64,000 nucleotides of DNA from Litomosoides sigmodontis (taxonomy: Eukaryota; Nematoda; Chromadorea; Rhabditida; Onchocercidae), in the NCBI GenBank assembly GCA_963070105.1, contig OY718804.1, positions 11,299,817 through 11,363,816 on the forward strand. The letters are read 5' to 3'. The position numbers and the translations under genes are program-made. Under the pieces are notes generated by a model. It was not told the DNA's origin. It searched no databases and saw only the letters and a program-made list of their open reading frames with translations. Below, in pieces: positions 1-19,797 of this stretch. Each line of letters begins with the position of its first letter. Position 1 is the first letter of the stretch.

Positions 1-115
1 ATTTTTCTTTTCCAATTATTTGAATACTAAATTGGCACGTAAGCGAATCACAAATTAAACCAGAAATTTCAAAATTAAAGCTTCAATGATGTGACATTAT
101 TGACAATTATTTCAG

Positions 116-1368
116 GTCGTGTGGATACTATCAACATGCATGAAAGTGGGATCAATCGTCTTGGCTACGTACAGGTATATTCCAGATAGCTATAAATTAA
201 AAAATTTCTTTCTAACTATTTCTTATCATTTTATCAATTTTCGTGCAAATGTAAGAAGGTTGGCAGGTACGGATTCCATGCCATCGGGCGCACTTCTATC
301 ATATGCGCCATTCCTTTCGAGAGCAATTCGAAAACAATTCAGAAATTTTGAATATGAATAATTTGGTACAATTGCTTAACAGGTAAATACTCAAGTTGAA
401 GTTTGGGAAGGTAAGGCAGGAATGGAAAAAACTTTAAATATCCGCTACTAAAGTTTATTTGAAGATGCAAGCGGATGGAATTCAATTATTGTGCTATTTT
501 CCTTCCAAATAAATTCTAATTTACTATAAATTCATTGGAATGTATGTATCTTGTTAAAAGCATCCGAAGTCGGGAAGATGATCTGTCAAGAGAGAAGAGA
601 GCACTTCGTGGAACATTTCGTTAAGTCAAATCTCGGTCGGTCAGTGCAGTAAGTTGAGATTAATTTTCAGGAATTTCCAAAAGCGACTTCAAACAACACT
701 TCGAATCGCTGCGAAACAACGAATGAATAGCTCTTTGATGGAAACGCTGGGCGATTTTGATAGATGTGTGATCGAAATCAACAAGGAACATTTTAGGTTA
801 AAAGTGTCACGTTGCATGACACCCCACGTGTGTTACCTTAAGCTGAAAAGGTTAGTAAAAAAGTTTTACCTCAAATATTGAAAATCATTAATGCAAGAAG
901 ACCTCACAGCATTCAAGCCAGCTTTCTAAGCTTCCAAGCAGTCTTTTACGTTACCGCCACCATAACTATCAGAGGGACTAATCAAATTCATGTAGGAATT
1001 TCTGAACTTTTGAACAGACTAAAAAGGAAATTATGTCCGCGGAGTTAAATTAGGAGTAATATAATTTGCTCCGAAAATATTGTTTCCTCACATGAAAACA
1101 GTCCATACATTTCATTTTACTTAATTCATTTAATGTATCCTCCCAATGACCGATTGATCGTTTGCAACGGAAACGACTTCTTCATAATAATAATGAAAGT
1201 TTTCTTAGTGAAGTGGATTGCGTGGCCTCAGTTGGACGTTACGAATTTGCGCACGCATCCGGCGACTTCATTCTTCAGTTGATTGATGCCCAGTTTAGAG
1301 AGAGTGAAGCGAATTGCGACGCTCCAATTTCAAAAATCGCGAAAGGCAACCATTTTTATGCTCCGTGA
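116..1368 (+). CDS. Unidentified gene, 3' portion (four exons, 5' end outside window)
   Basis: Four exons chain in one frame: 116-174, 267-382, 671-796 and 1209-1368, ending in TGA. Junction phases agree throughout (exon 1 opens with two bases of a split codon; then phases 0, 2 and 2). Each acceptor ends in CAG or TAG, and each donor starts GT. The chain gives about 153 residues after an upstream part that lies left of the window. The product is soluble-looking, with no membrane segment. It is rich in Arg, Asn, His and Glu, including the stretches HMRHSFREQFENN and LRIAAKQRMNSSLMETL, and the last exon starts SEVDCVASVGRYEF. I do not recognise the family. An AATAAA overlaps the stop codon, which supports this being the true 3' end. 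Reality of the gene rests on phase agreement and open frames, not on homology. Confidence 0.6.
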
Positions 1369-1373
1369 ATAAA
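1368..1373 (+). terminator. Polyadenylation signal of the left-edge gene
   Basis: AATAAA starts at the last base of the TGA stop codon, an unusually compact 3' end that is nevertheless seen in nematodes. Confidence 0.4.
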
Positions 1374-3130
1374 GTGAATTCCAACCTCTTACCATTGTAA
1401 TCGATAACGCCTTCGCTAAATTTCTTTGTGAAACGCAAGCATAGCAATGAAATCTTTAACATTCAACAGAGAAGACAACTAATTTTGTCCTCTCAAACGA
1501 TCACGCAAGCACCACACTGATCGGATCGAAATTGTTGCATGGCATGGCATGGATGCGCCTGACACAAAGCAGGCGATGATTGATAAATTTAAATAGGATG
1601 TGCGCATTTACGTGGTCAGCAGTCCAACTGAAAGTTCTGGAAAGGGAACAGTTCTGTAATGACCGATCGCGTTGCCGCCATCTTTCCTTTGTCAACGAAT
1701 GAGATTAGTGTTTTTTGTTGTGAAATTTAGACTGGTTGCAGTAACGGTTATGTAAATTTATGTCGGCAATGGGTAACGATATTTCTTTCAATTGTTTGAT
1801 TCGAATTTTTGCAAAGAAGTGAGCTGCTCGTCTGTACCGTCGTCCCATTAAATTTCTATTCAATCCATCCTAAATCGTTCTATTCAAACTTAATCCGGAA
1901 ATGGCATTGCATACCACTCACGCGGTTTACGTTTCACGAAATTCATTTTCCTTCGAGTTCCGCTTATTTTTTAGTAGAATTTTCCCCGAAGATTGTTGCA
2001 CAATGAAACATCACTCCAAAGAAACATCAGCTTTCCTAGGATGCCCCATGAAAGGGTATGCTGCAGTGATTCTCTCTGTAGTTTATATTATACCTGAATT
2101 CGAGCACTTCTGGTAGGGGGAAAAGCTTTCGCTGATTGCGGAGAGAGAATGGATAAATCGTTGAGGATAAAGTAAAGTAAGGAGAGATGAAATAGGGGGC
2201 CTGAATTGGGACCTGGAAAGAATAGTGCTTTGAAAGCAAGTATGGCTGAAATTATGAAGAAATTATAACTTCACTCCCTCCTCATTCCACTGTACACTCT
2301 CTCATCACTCACTCCCAATAATGTTGTATTCGAAAGGCCTAGTTGGGCTCAGCCAAGCAATCCGTCACTATCGCACTTTCTCACGGCTTATAAGTTTTTA
2401 TAGCTAAAATGCACAGCACAAATAAGCACGCCAGGCTGCAGTAAGATGAGAATAGGAAAAAGTAAAAAGAAATATGAGTGGCCTATGGATGAAGTGAGGA
2501 TAGAAGAGAAGGGGACTTGCAAAATCCAAAGGCCTCCAAGTTCAGGGATGAAATTCGGATGGATTGTAGAAGAGAGTGGTGAAGTTCTGCAGTTGCGAGA
2601 GTAACAAGAGGAGATGCTACTATGTTGCATCTTTCTTGGCCAATTCTGCCCATAAAGCATATCTATCCTGAGCTTGGCCATTGAAATATGAGACAGGCAA
2701 GCCAAGACTGCTATCCACTCGTCCCTTAAAACTAAAACTAAAGCAGATAGCGACAACAACTGCCGATTCACTACTTCCTACATGCTATGCACCCATCGGG
2801 AATGCTCGACGAAATTCGGTCATGCTGTCTGCGAACGATAAACTTCCTAAAAAAGGTTTCTTTCGAAATTCGAATCAAGCAATTGAACTAATTTGAGCCA
2901 TTCAGATGTATGTTAGCTGATTTTCAATTTTTACTCATTTACGCAATTAGAAATTCAAATTTTCACTATGATCCTCGATCACCTAACAGGTTCAAACAAT
3001 AAAACTTGTGAGCTTAACGGGGGATTTTTTTGAGAATAGGCTGGAACTATGATGACATAAAAAATCTTGTCGTGAACAATCCTTTTTGCGTTGCATTATA
3101 ATTCTTTCACTTGGAATGAAATTCGAATTG
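1374..3130. other. Intergenic region upstream of the potassium channel
   Basis: I see no exon chain here. Open frames on both strands, including one of 127 codons at 2388-2771 on the minus strand, lack convincing domains, splice context or codon character. The region presumably contains the promoter and 5' UTR of the downstream channel gene. No specific element is recognised. Confidence 0.4.
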
Positions 3131-3232
3131 AAATTCATTGATTCATAGCATTGGATGTTTGCATAGTTCTCTTAATTTCATGCAAAATTTTTGTCAACTT
3201 TTTTTTTTATTGCACTCAAAATGGCTAAAATG

Positions 3233-10504
<7,272 letters not shown>

Positions 10505-12340
10505 GGAATTTGATGTACGTTTTGAGAAGAAGATTTATATGCATAGGTCATGTCAAGAATGCTGCGAAGAACGTCCAGATTGTCCAAGGCACCTTCAACG
10601 ACATCATAGAACCATTAATTAATTTCTGGCTAAAGTTTCTCGATTGATTCTTATGCTCAAATGATTTTTGCGTTCACAAATGCTATTGAATGATAAACGA
10701 TGAAATTGACAAAAGACAGTAAGCAGGTAATGTGCGGTGGTGTTGAAGAGCGTTGGGAGTCAGCTTAATATCATAATGGAGAAGGAGAAAGGCTTTGGCC
10801 GACTTCTTGATCAAGAATGCCCCAAGTAACCCCTACGTCTGGGGCCTTTTCTGAAATTAGAGTGGGCCCGATGTGATACTAATACTTCTACTACGTGTTT
10901 TCTCTTTCCTTTAACTATCATTGTAAAATTCCTTCAAAAAGGATAATCGAACACTCTAAATAACTAATTTTACTTCTATAAAAAGCCAGTCTGGTATTAG
11001 CAACTCTCTTCCTTGGCTCACTAATTTAAGGTTGCTCAAGTACAGTGAAAGGTAACCACCGGAAATCCCGGACTTTCAGAACAATTTAGCAAAATAAAAA
11101 TGACGAGTTCGACGAGGTGACGCTTTATAATAGGCGAATTCAATAAGTTAAAATAAATAAATAAACTCTGAAAACCATTTTCATCTTTAATTAAACTCTA
11201 AACAAATAGCATCCCGGGAATTTATGAAAAATTTACTAATTTCAATGGAAAGGAGAGAAAAATTAACATTCATGTGCGTTAATCGATATTGGGTTGTTTG
11301 GCGCGGACGAAAAAAGAAAAACCTTACACTTTCAACTTCAGTTTAAACATTAATTTACAATTTAAAAAACATTTTGTGTTTTCTTTTCCTTCCTGAAATC
11401 ATTCACATTCCTTTTACGGAGTTGATGTCCAAAACTGTTTATCGGAGAGATACAATTTTGAATTTCTGCTTGATTTTTAATTTCCTCTGTTATGACGAAA
11501 CAAGGCTTTATATTTAATAGCATATTCAAATATGTAAATTTTTGAGGCCGCACACACATGTATGTATCGTGTGCTTGTTTCAGACAAGAATGCACTTACA
11601 TATTTCTTTGAATAATTTTTAAAAGTATTTAGTTTACTTCAAAATCGCAATTATTTAAAAAAATACAGTGAAATTTGGAAATTAATTGTAAAGCAGCTTT
11701 AGATTTTACGAAATTAATAGAAAGCTCAGTAATTTCATGAAATTTATAAAAATCAAAATTTTTATAAGTTCACGAAAAAATTTTATGAAAGATTGTTAAA
11801 ACAATCATTAATATAGCATTCCGCATCGTTTAATCTTAGCCATCCCCAGATTTTATCAACAACTCTTCTAAACTAAAATATTAATTGGTAACTCTTGAGA
11901 ACTATCATCACTTTTAATTTTCATATTACTTAGAGCTAAAATTTCCTTATGTGCCAGAAATGCGGTTTGATTAGCGAAATTTAGCTCTGTGGCGGACGAA
12001 GAAATTATGCACACTTATGAAACGCAACGCAAGTGATGCCTTCGTGGCATCCAATTACCTTTGACTGAATAAAGCAGTAAATTGGATTTTTATCCTTACT
12101 TATAATTAATTTTAATTTCCATAGTTTTATGCCTTCAGTGCTCAATCTGTGTTGATGACATGTTGTGACACGAACACGTAACTTTTAGTTCAACTTGTTC
12201 TTGCAGTATGATATCACTTATCTTCAGACACTTATTTCTTCCATCCAAACGAATATCAAATTCAAATTGGTTGAAATTAATTGACGTCACTTTTGTATTT
12301 GCTGCTAAAGTTAAGTTAAATGTGAAACGAGCGTCGTCTG
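10505..12340. other. Intergenic, AT-rich; 3' UTR of the channel and upstream region of the next gene
   Basis: The first several hundred bases after the channel stop are probably its 3' UTR. AATAAA-type words occur near 11092 and 11150. A minus-strand open frame at 11362-11595 has no supporting features. I see no other gene. Confidence 0.4.
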
Positions 12341-12388
12341 TTGATGTCGTACCTGTCGTACCTGTTCACTCTCAGCATTACAGGCAAA

Positions 12389-13107
12389 ATGCATATTGAC
12401 GATAAGTTGTGCATAATGCTACTGATATTATCCGCAAGTTCGGGGAATTTCTTCAATAACAATAATAGGAGCGTTGCCCTCAGAGCGGGCTCGGCGGCAT
12501 ATCCACGCTACTTGCGCAGGAACTTGCACGGTTAGCTAATTCTCGAAAAACGTTGTCGTTCATTGCCTTCTCATTTTTTCTGAATTTGAATCAACCAGAA
12601 ATGTCTTCATGTATGCAAATACTGTAGCGCAGATCACATTTAGTGCTAAGCGATTGTTTCTGCAGAAATTAGCAAAAATTGTTTCTATCAATGAAATAAT
12701 GCGTTATCACGAATTATACGTAACGGCAGACGCTGCCCCCACGTATGTGGAAGTGATTGAAATTCGGAAGATGAAAGAAAGCGGTCTTGCAGGATGTCTG
12801 CCGGAAGATATTGTGTCACAGTGTTTGCAGTCAAATGACCGATACGATGAGTGCACGCGGGACTTATGCAGTCGTTGCATTCTTCAAGCATCCGTACTGA
12901 ACCCATTTGGTTGGTGTAGCTTTTTCAAGTGCTAAGTTTCAAACTGTAACTTACAAAGATGAGAAGAAGCTCACATAGTTAGATATTACCGGAAAATTTA
13001 TAATTTCTCCCAACTCCCGTGTTCTAGCTGAGTACTGCTACTGGATGATGTCATGTCTTTGTACAGTAACCAGTTGTCAGGATCTATCACAAACCGACTG
13101 CTACTGA
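12389..13107 (+). CDS. Small secreted cysteine-rich protein, family not recognised
   Basis: Three exons: 12389-12530, 12673-12909 and 13028-13107 (TGA). The first encodes a short N-terminus and hydrophobic signal peptide (LCIMLLILSASSG), followed by an Asn run and a basic stretch. An in-frame Met at 12341 is an alternative start. Exon 1/2 joins cleanly in phase 1 (CACG/gttagc to aaattag/CA). An alternative pairing, donor 12473 with acceptor 12665 (tttctgcag), is also in phase. Exon 2/3 joins in phase 1 across a 118-bp intron. The predicted mature chain has ten cysteines, six of them in the last exon: GC, QC, EC, DLC, SRC, then EYCYW, MSCLC, TSC and TDCY. Even number and signal peptide suggest five disulfides. 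It could be an extracellular ligand or effector; no known family is assigned. AATAAA follows at 13238. Confidence 0.55.
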
Positions 13108-14464
13108 CGGTACAGTCAGTGAGAAGTGAATATGCCGCACATCAGGAAGTTCTGTCAAAGGTAACAACTAGTGATAATATGTGTGGTTGCTACTTAGCCT
13201 TACTTATTTGTTTTGTTTTAAGTTTAAGCTTCGAAGAAATAAACAAGATTGATCAAATTACGGTAGATCTATTTCTGTGATTGCAAGTGATTCGTCATCT
13301 GAAGTGGCATTAGCCGTTGGTCCGTAATGTTTACTTTTTTTAATTTTCTGAATTTAGTCAGTAAATGTTTGCAGCAAAAAAAAAAGCACGAAAATCTTAT
13401 TATTGCTAGCATAATGATTAGGTGTATGTGCGTCGAGGACCTTGTGTCTTAACATGCCATTAACTTATTCTAATTCTAATCGCTGGATGTCATTTGTGGA
13501 AAACGCGGGGAAAAATCCATTTAAATGTTTTTGTAAGCAATCAAAGATGTTCAATTGACGGAAACATATTTAGGTATCTTTTGTAAATCATCGAAAATGT
13601 GCAATTAGTGAAAATTTATTTTAAATTCCAGAATTAGCACCTCGTAATTGTGTCATCCAACATCGCCCATCCAGAGTCGATTATAATAATTATAATTAAT
13701 TTTTACATCATAATTAATATCAGGCACGCCTCTAAATGTGAGCAAAATATATTGAAGGCTGACTAATGACTGGAAACGAGCCTACAACTACTATCCTTAG
13801 GTTATCATTCAGAAGAAATTTACTGAATCTTTATTATTTTTACGGATTTTTTTCGGCTTCTAATTTTTGGTAAAGTGGGAAAAGTGAATCTTGTTCCATT
13901 AATTTTGGTGAATACTTTATTATCGGAAATGGAACAAATTTTGCATGAAAAGAAAGAATGGAAAAGCAAGCAATGGTCCTGCAAATCAATTTGTAGAATG
14001 AACAGCGAGTATTTGAGCCACATTTGCGCAAATGTCTCAGAAACACTCTTCGGGTTCAGAACAATAGGAAGTGATGCTATTTTTGCAAATTTACCTGTTC
14101 AATACTTTTATTTGACAATAATACGGCCTTCGAAGGTTTGTTTGCTGTAAAAATCAAAAGTCTGAAATGTACCACTCACGTAAAATCCACAAGTCCTTTT
14201 CCGTTTATTCCTCACTTCTAAATTAACTCCATACTATTTCAATTTGTAGTAGCACAAGATTAATTCTTTAAATGAAGACGAGTGCTCCGTCCCGCTCACT
14301 CTGCTCCGTTCCCTCTAATTAAATGAGAATCATTACTGCAATGTGAACTGTGTGCCAACAGCAATATTAAAAAACTGATATTCATTTTACATCTGTCTTT
14401 TTTCAAAGGAAGCACATCTGAGGGCGAGCAAAGCAACCTGATGTACATTGGTTGCTTTAGGTTC
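13108..14464. other. Convergent 3' flanks between the cysteine-rich gene and CLOCK
   Basis: This stretch holds the two 3' UTRs. A plus-strand open frame at 13875-14150 (91 codons) has no recognisable domain or splice partners and is left uncalled. Nothing else is seen. Confidence 0.4.
13238..13243 (+). terminator. Polyadenylation signal candidate of the cysteine-rich gene
   Basis: AATAAA lies about 130 bases after the TGA of the three-exon secreted-protein gene, on the same strand. Confidence 0.4.
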
Positions 14465-17400
14465 CTAGCACGTGTCATCGTGTAATGACGCAAGAAATCT
14501 TTTGAGATGCAATTCACGAAGTTCCATTTCTTTCTGAAATACTTGCTGACGCAATTCTTCGCTTCGGCGTTGCAATTCCTCCCATACTTGCTGATACATC
14601 GGTGATATTGACAAAGCTTTCGGAGCAACCTGCGAGCAACCCACGTTATTCAAATCATCTAGTATAAGAAATACTTTTCTTTATTTGTTCTTCTCGAAGT
14701 AAGATACCATTATAATAATTGAAGTAGTAGTGATACACAAGTTCTCCTAGAAATCATTGTTTAAACCTACCGCTGACGTTGAGGTTGACGTGGATGACGT
14801 CATCAAATTCGATATGTTTAGGCACGATTCATTGCTATTAAATGCTGATGTTAATTCAGCAGCTGCCAGTTTTGAATCCGGCAAAGGATAGTGCTCAATA
14901 AAAGCCAAAGGAACTTGATTGCGCCGTTTTGGTAACGATGCTTCGGATGAAAGTGAGGAAAGCGCGTGTCCGGATGAAGCTGACTGGACATTATCTGAAC
15001 ATACGGGAAAGCATGAAAATAGCAGTATGCAACTTTAATTTAACTCCAGCGTTATTCTAAAATGCTTCTAATTTTAAATTGAATGTGAGCCAAGGCAAGT
15101 TCAAAGCTAATTTTTCCACATTTCAGATGAAACTATTAAAGTTCAAAAAAAACTTCAAAAAAAATACCCGATAGTTCATTTGATCCCCCTTTTCGTATTC
15201 TTTTTGATGGCAGCGGTGTGACAACTACTTTAGCTGTACAACTGCTATCAGTACGTTTTTCGGGAGCAATAATGGATATGGAATCATTGGCTCGTTCGCG
15301 AAAAGAGTCGTCTATTTCATTAACAATTTCAATAATAGCTTAAAATTGCTATCCACATAATCCTTACCACTCAAGCATCCACGTATGCTAATTATAACAA
15401 TACGTGTATATTTTGTAATTTATGTCGAAAGGAAAAAATCATTTCTAGAATCCGCTACATCTAACCTGCGGTAGGGGACAATGCGGATTCATTTCCTCCA
15501 ACCGTTGATGATGATGAAGAAGTAACTGATAAGGGACAAACGACAGTACTGATAACATTTGTTGTGCAATGAGGATTTAGTGAATTGCTTTCACTACTTA
15601 CTCCTACAAAACTATTCCAAAATTCGGATGACATTACTTGAAACTCGTAAGTTAGAAAAGCGTTTGAATTATTACACTGGCAAAGTGGACCAGCAAGTCT
15701 ATACTTAGCCATTTCTCCGTCTTTACCAGTATCTGTTGATGCTCCTTCGCCTTACCTGTCGACAAGAGTAACAGAACTTCGATGGATCTTGCTTTCACGA
15801 ACATAGTTGTTTCTTTGAATTTCCTCACACTGTCCATGTCTATCACACGATAATTGCATCGCACCTCTTTAATCGTCGCGTGAGTTCCGCCGATAACCGC
15901 CATGCAATCAACCCAAATCCATTGGTGCGATTTTGTTTGTAATCGATGTGGTCTTACTTGATAAGTACCAAGTTTTATTACTAAAAACAAACTTAAGTGT
16001 TATAATCGACAAATATGAATTAAATGGTTAGAAATTACAAATCATATTGAGTCATACGGTTTGAATGCTTCCTTTCATTTAAGGAGCACTTTCATTATTT
16101 CCTCTTCAGGAAATTGTATGTGGAAATTTCATTTGTACGAAGCGAATGAAATTACGCTGTAAATGGCTTTCTGCCACTTGCGGCAAATCGTCCACATGAA
16201 TATAATCATAACCACTTGTACCAAGCAAGTCAAGTCGGCTATATCCTAGTAATTGGCTGAAAATACGCATTCTCAGTTACTTCCTAAAACATTCCTGTAG
16301 CACGACTTCGACTAGATGAAGTTAACTGATTCAGATGTTAAGTTTCAAATGACTTGCATCCACCGTGGTAGTGCTGATATGATGAGGATAGCCTTCAGAA
16401 AGGATTGATATTAAATCGAAATTAAATTAATTGCAATTGTGAATTAAGCCACTACTAATCTGCAAGCTCACCATCCCTCAGCATCAGTACAAACGAATTC
16501 AGTATTATAGAGAACGGTGAAATTTGAGTTTCTTCGTTCCCACGAGCTGATCGTTTCCAGAGTTACTTCTGATTCTGGCCGATTTGATAGCGGAACAGTA
16601 ATGCCGACAAATCGTAGAGATCCATTTGGTTCCTAGTATTATGCTTCCGATCAACAATAATGATTGTCTCCCTCTAACTTATAAGATTTCAAAGATATAT
16701 TTTGCAAAATCCTGATAAATGTCACTAAGAATACAAAATTCATACTCGTGCAATAAAATAGAACGTGTTAATTTAAAAGGGAATTCTCATGAAACGCAAT
16801 TTGCTTATTAAAGTTATTGAATAAGCAGAAAATGACAGAAAAATTCAAGAACGAAAACTTGCCGTGATCGCAGTATTTCTTGCTGCGTCACTCTCAGTTC
16901 CGCTTTGTGTAGCAGTATCCGCCGGCATGTCCCTATTACTCGTAATTTTCCGCAAGTAACCAGCAATCAGTAGCTGTCGACGTAATTTCTTTGTTGTAAC
17001 CCTTTTCTGAATAGCGGCGCTATTGCATGTAGAATGCAGCGCCTCGACGGAAAGGGCTCCGCTGAAACTTTTCGCGGACTCATCGTCCAACAAATCGAAC
17101 AAATTCTTCCCTTGCAATTCACAAATCTGGAAATTTCGTTTTTTCTCCATATAAAATAATGGCATTGGTAGACTGTTCGAAATCTTAAAAAAACCAAAAT
17201 TAATTTTGCACTCCGAAACGAATTCCAAATTTAAAAAAGAATTTAAGGCTTAATTAGAAATGAAAGGAAATAGCAATTGGAGCGAAATGGGTTAATGCTA
17301 CTGATTTAAAAGTAATCTTTTAAAAAGCTCTCTGATGGCTCAACTTTGAAAGGATGAAAGTAAAGTTAAGGGATTTTTTGTCACCTTTGGTACAAGATAC

Positions 17401-18417
17401 CTAAGATGATTCATAAGTACATAGACTGGCTATAATTACTTAATTAACAAGAAAGCTATTAAATGTCTCAGCTATTAAACGATATGATAGCGAGCAAATT
17501 TCCGCTGCGTTCACTGCTGGAGAAGTGATTTAATCTAAAAATATGTTGGAAATCACGTCCATCGCGTCTGCCTTACGCTAAATCAAAATGAAGGCACTGG
17601 GAGAACAAAATATCCATCTTAATGCTCTTTCTGCGCTAGTTTTCACTGCCTGAGACTTTGGCTGGAAATGTTCGTTCCTTTAATGCTCAGTTCACTTCGA
17701 TTTTTCATTTCCGCCTTGGCTTTAAACGAGCGAAGGAGCAAGTACTGGCGGAAAAGAATGCGTTGAAATGAAGACAATTACCGCATCGTCGAAAAGTATG
17801 GCAAAGCTTGTGGATGCATGTTTGATATGTCCCGAACATTGCATGCAAAAAGTGCCGGCTCCCAGAGCATCCAAATAAAGGTGAACAATTTCCGGAAGGT
17901 CGCAACCGGTCGTGATGCGTAACTTGGAATCCACAGCTACGTTCAATGCCTCATCACTTGTCGATTCGGCTTGTACTTCAAAACGTTGCTTGCACTTTAC
18001 ATCTTGATATTTTCAAATTCATTCTCAAATTCGTTGCAAGTTTAAAGGAGTAGATTTCGTGCAAATTTTTTAAAGGTAAATTTGTAATCCTTTAAATTTT
18101 TGGTATTTTAGCAGAGCATCGTAGCCACGCAGCATCGTGGCTAGGATGCTCTTCCTTATTAAATCTCTGAATTTATCCAAGCACTCATTAATCCATCTGC
18201 TACACTGATTTACTCCGAGAATGCGCTTACAACGTGTATCTTGCATGACAGGAAGTGAAAGAACCAACAATGTTGCTTTTTGAGGAAATTGATTGCGCAT
18301 TTCAGGACGCTACTTTTATCAATCTTACGATTCCTCTTTGCAACTAATGATGCCAGTTCACCAATCAACTGATTGAAAGTGTCCCGTCGTCGTTTTTCAC
18401 TTTCATTTCTGTTTCTT
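14465..18417 (-). CDS. CLOCK: CLOCK/NPAS2-type bHLH-PAS transcription factor (first exon not found)
   Basis: CLOCK is the E-box-binding partner of CYCLE/BMAL in the circadian oscillator. Exons on the minus strand: 18417-18269, 17975-17782, 17126-16863, 16632-16472, 16256-16156, 15980-15756, 15732-15466, 15338-15168, 14994-14771 and 14629-14465. All junction phases agree. Exon 18417 encodes the basic helix-loop-helix: RRNRNESEKRRRDTFNQLIG, then DKSSVLKCAINFLKKQ. PAS-A follows (LPEIVHLYLDALG, GKNLFDLLDDES), then an IAGYLRKI-containing connector. PAS-B has the signature LLGTSGYDYIHVDDLP and KSHQWIWVD. The long C-terminus is Ser/Thr-rich and ends in a Gln/Glu coiled coil, QQVWEELQRRSEELRQQ, like the CLOCK exon-19 region. 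That region favours CLOCK over BMAL/ARNT. About 640 residues are covered; human CLOCK has 846. One intron uses a GC donor (16862) and one appears only 23 nt long (15733-15755). The start codon must lie upstream of 18417. Confidence 0.9.
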
Positions 18418-19724
18418 CTACAACAAAAAGTAAACAAACAATCAAAGGCAGGTGTGACAGTGGGTGAGTTTTCCAAAATTTTTAATTCCACTGAACATCA
18501 CTTAGAGATGTCACAGGGACTTCATTCCAAAGAATTCTGCTATTATTCCACTCAAACGAATAATATGTTGGATGGAAGATGAGTGGCGTAATGCTGTGCT
18601 AACGAATTATCAGGAAAAATCAGATAAATGGGATTAATTGTCCGGTCCTCTTAAGAGAGTCTAAAGCCGTTGTTTTATAATTGCCTCCTGAAGAAAGACG
18701 GAGGAATATTCACGGTATTTAAAGGAAACTTCTCTGTCTCTGACCGAAAATTGAATTACTCACACATTGGTGGGGCGCTTCGAAAATTAAATGTCGCAAG
18801 GAAATGTAAAATTAAGCACCTCTTTGAATTTTTCCCTTCACCTGCTGGAGTGTTATCAGCAAAATTGGAGTTACTCGCTGCCATCCGCCATTGAGAAAAT
18901 GTCTTTCAACTTTTCGATCTAAAAAAAACGAAATTCAGATTAGTAAAGATGAGCGTCAGAAATTTCGACATATCACCCGTCTTAAGATGAAATTTCAAGT
19001 TTCGAAAAAGGAGCAACAAGGTATTGTAGAAATGGGCGCTGAGGGAGGAAAAGGGCAGCGAAAGTGAGATTTCATCCGAGGATTGTTTTGAAAGCAAAAG
19101 TGTTCTTTAAGGAGAGAAAGGCATTCGGCTGGAGAAGTGGACAGATTGTCATCGATAATAAAATGGTTTTCGTTGGGTAGCTTTTCAGAAAAAAAATTTC
19201 CAAGGTCAACAACGACTTGCGATTGCGATTGATGATTAACGGTAGCCATCATCGTACCGAAGCACACACACCTTTTCCGTCCCTTTCCTCCTGCCACCCT
19301 CTCCTCTCTTTCCACGACTCTTTCTCTCCCCTCCCTATGTTAATTATCTCACTCACTAATTTTTATTATTCCTCTTCTTGGCAAAAACTTTCTTCTAGGA
19401 AAAATAAAAATTCTATCTTCGAATAATTGAAAGAAAAGAAGAATGCAATTGCTGCAGGTACCTCGTACAGGTAGAGTAGAGACGGACGCACACGGCGCCT
19501 GCGTGCGAGTGTGCGCCTCCTCGAGATGGGATGAAAGGTATCACCGGAAAAGTAGCATTCCAGTAAATGTCCAGACAATTTCAAGGTCAAAGTTCACTCT
19601 CCCACATTCTCTCAGTTCCTCGGGCAAACGTAATGAAATGGAAATTTTGGAATGAGAATGAGTGGGCAAAACAAAATAAAAAAGCACTTAAAAGTAATTT
19701 TTTACCATTATCATTTTCATTCTT

Positions 19725-19797
19725 GCTACTATCATCAATTATTATCGCTATCAATTGTTACTCTCGTCATTGTCACCATCGTCATCATTATTAATGA
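19725..19797. repeat. Degenerate ATC/ATT trinucleotide tract
   Basis: Imperfect run of ATC, ATT and GTC triplets on the plus strand, closing with TTATTAATGATAG. It looks like a decayed microsatellite. Confidence 0.6.

Noticed and set aside
2388..2771. 127-codon minus-strand open frame
   Set aside because: No domain, no splice context, hydrophobic patches without pattern; likely chance.
18070..18300. 76-codon minus-strand frame between the bHLH and PAS-A exons of CLOCK
   Set aside because: The bHLH exon joins PAS-A directly in phase 1 at 17975 and the result aligns with CLOCK; this frame is intronic.
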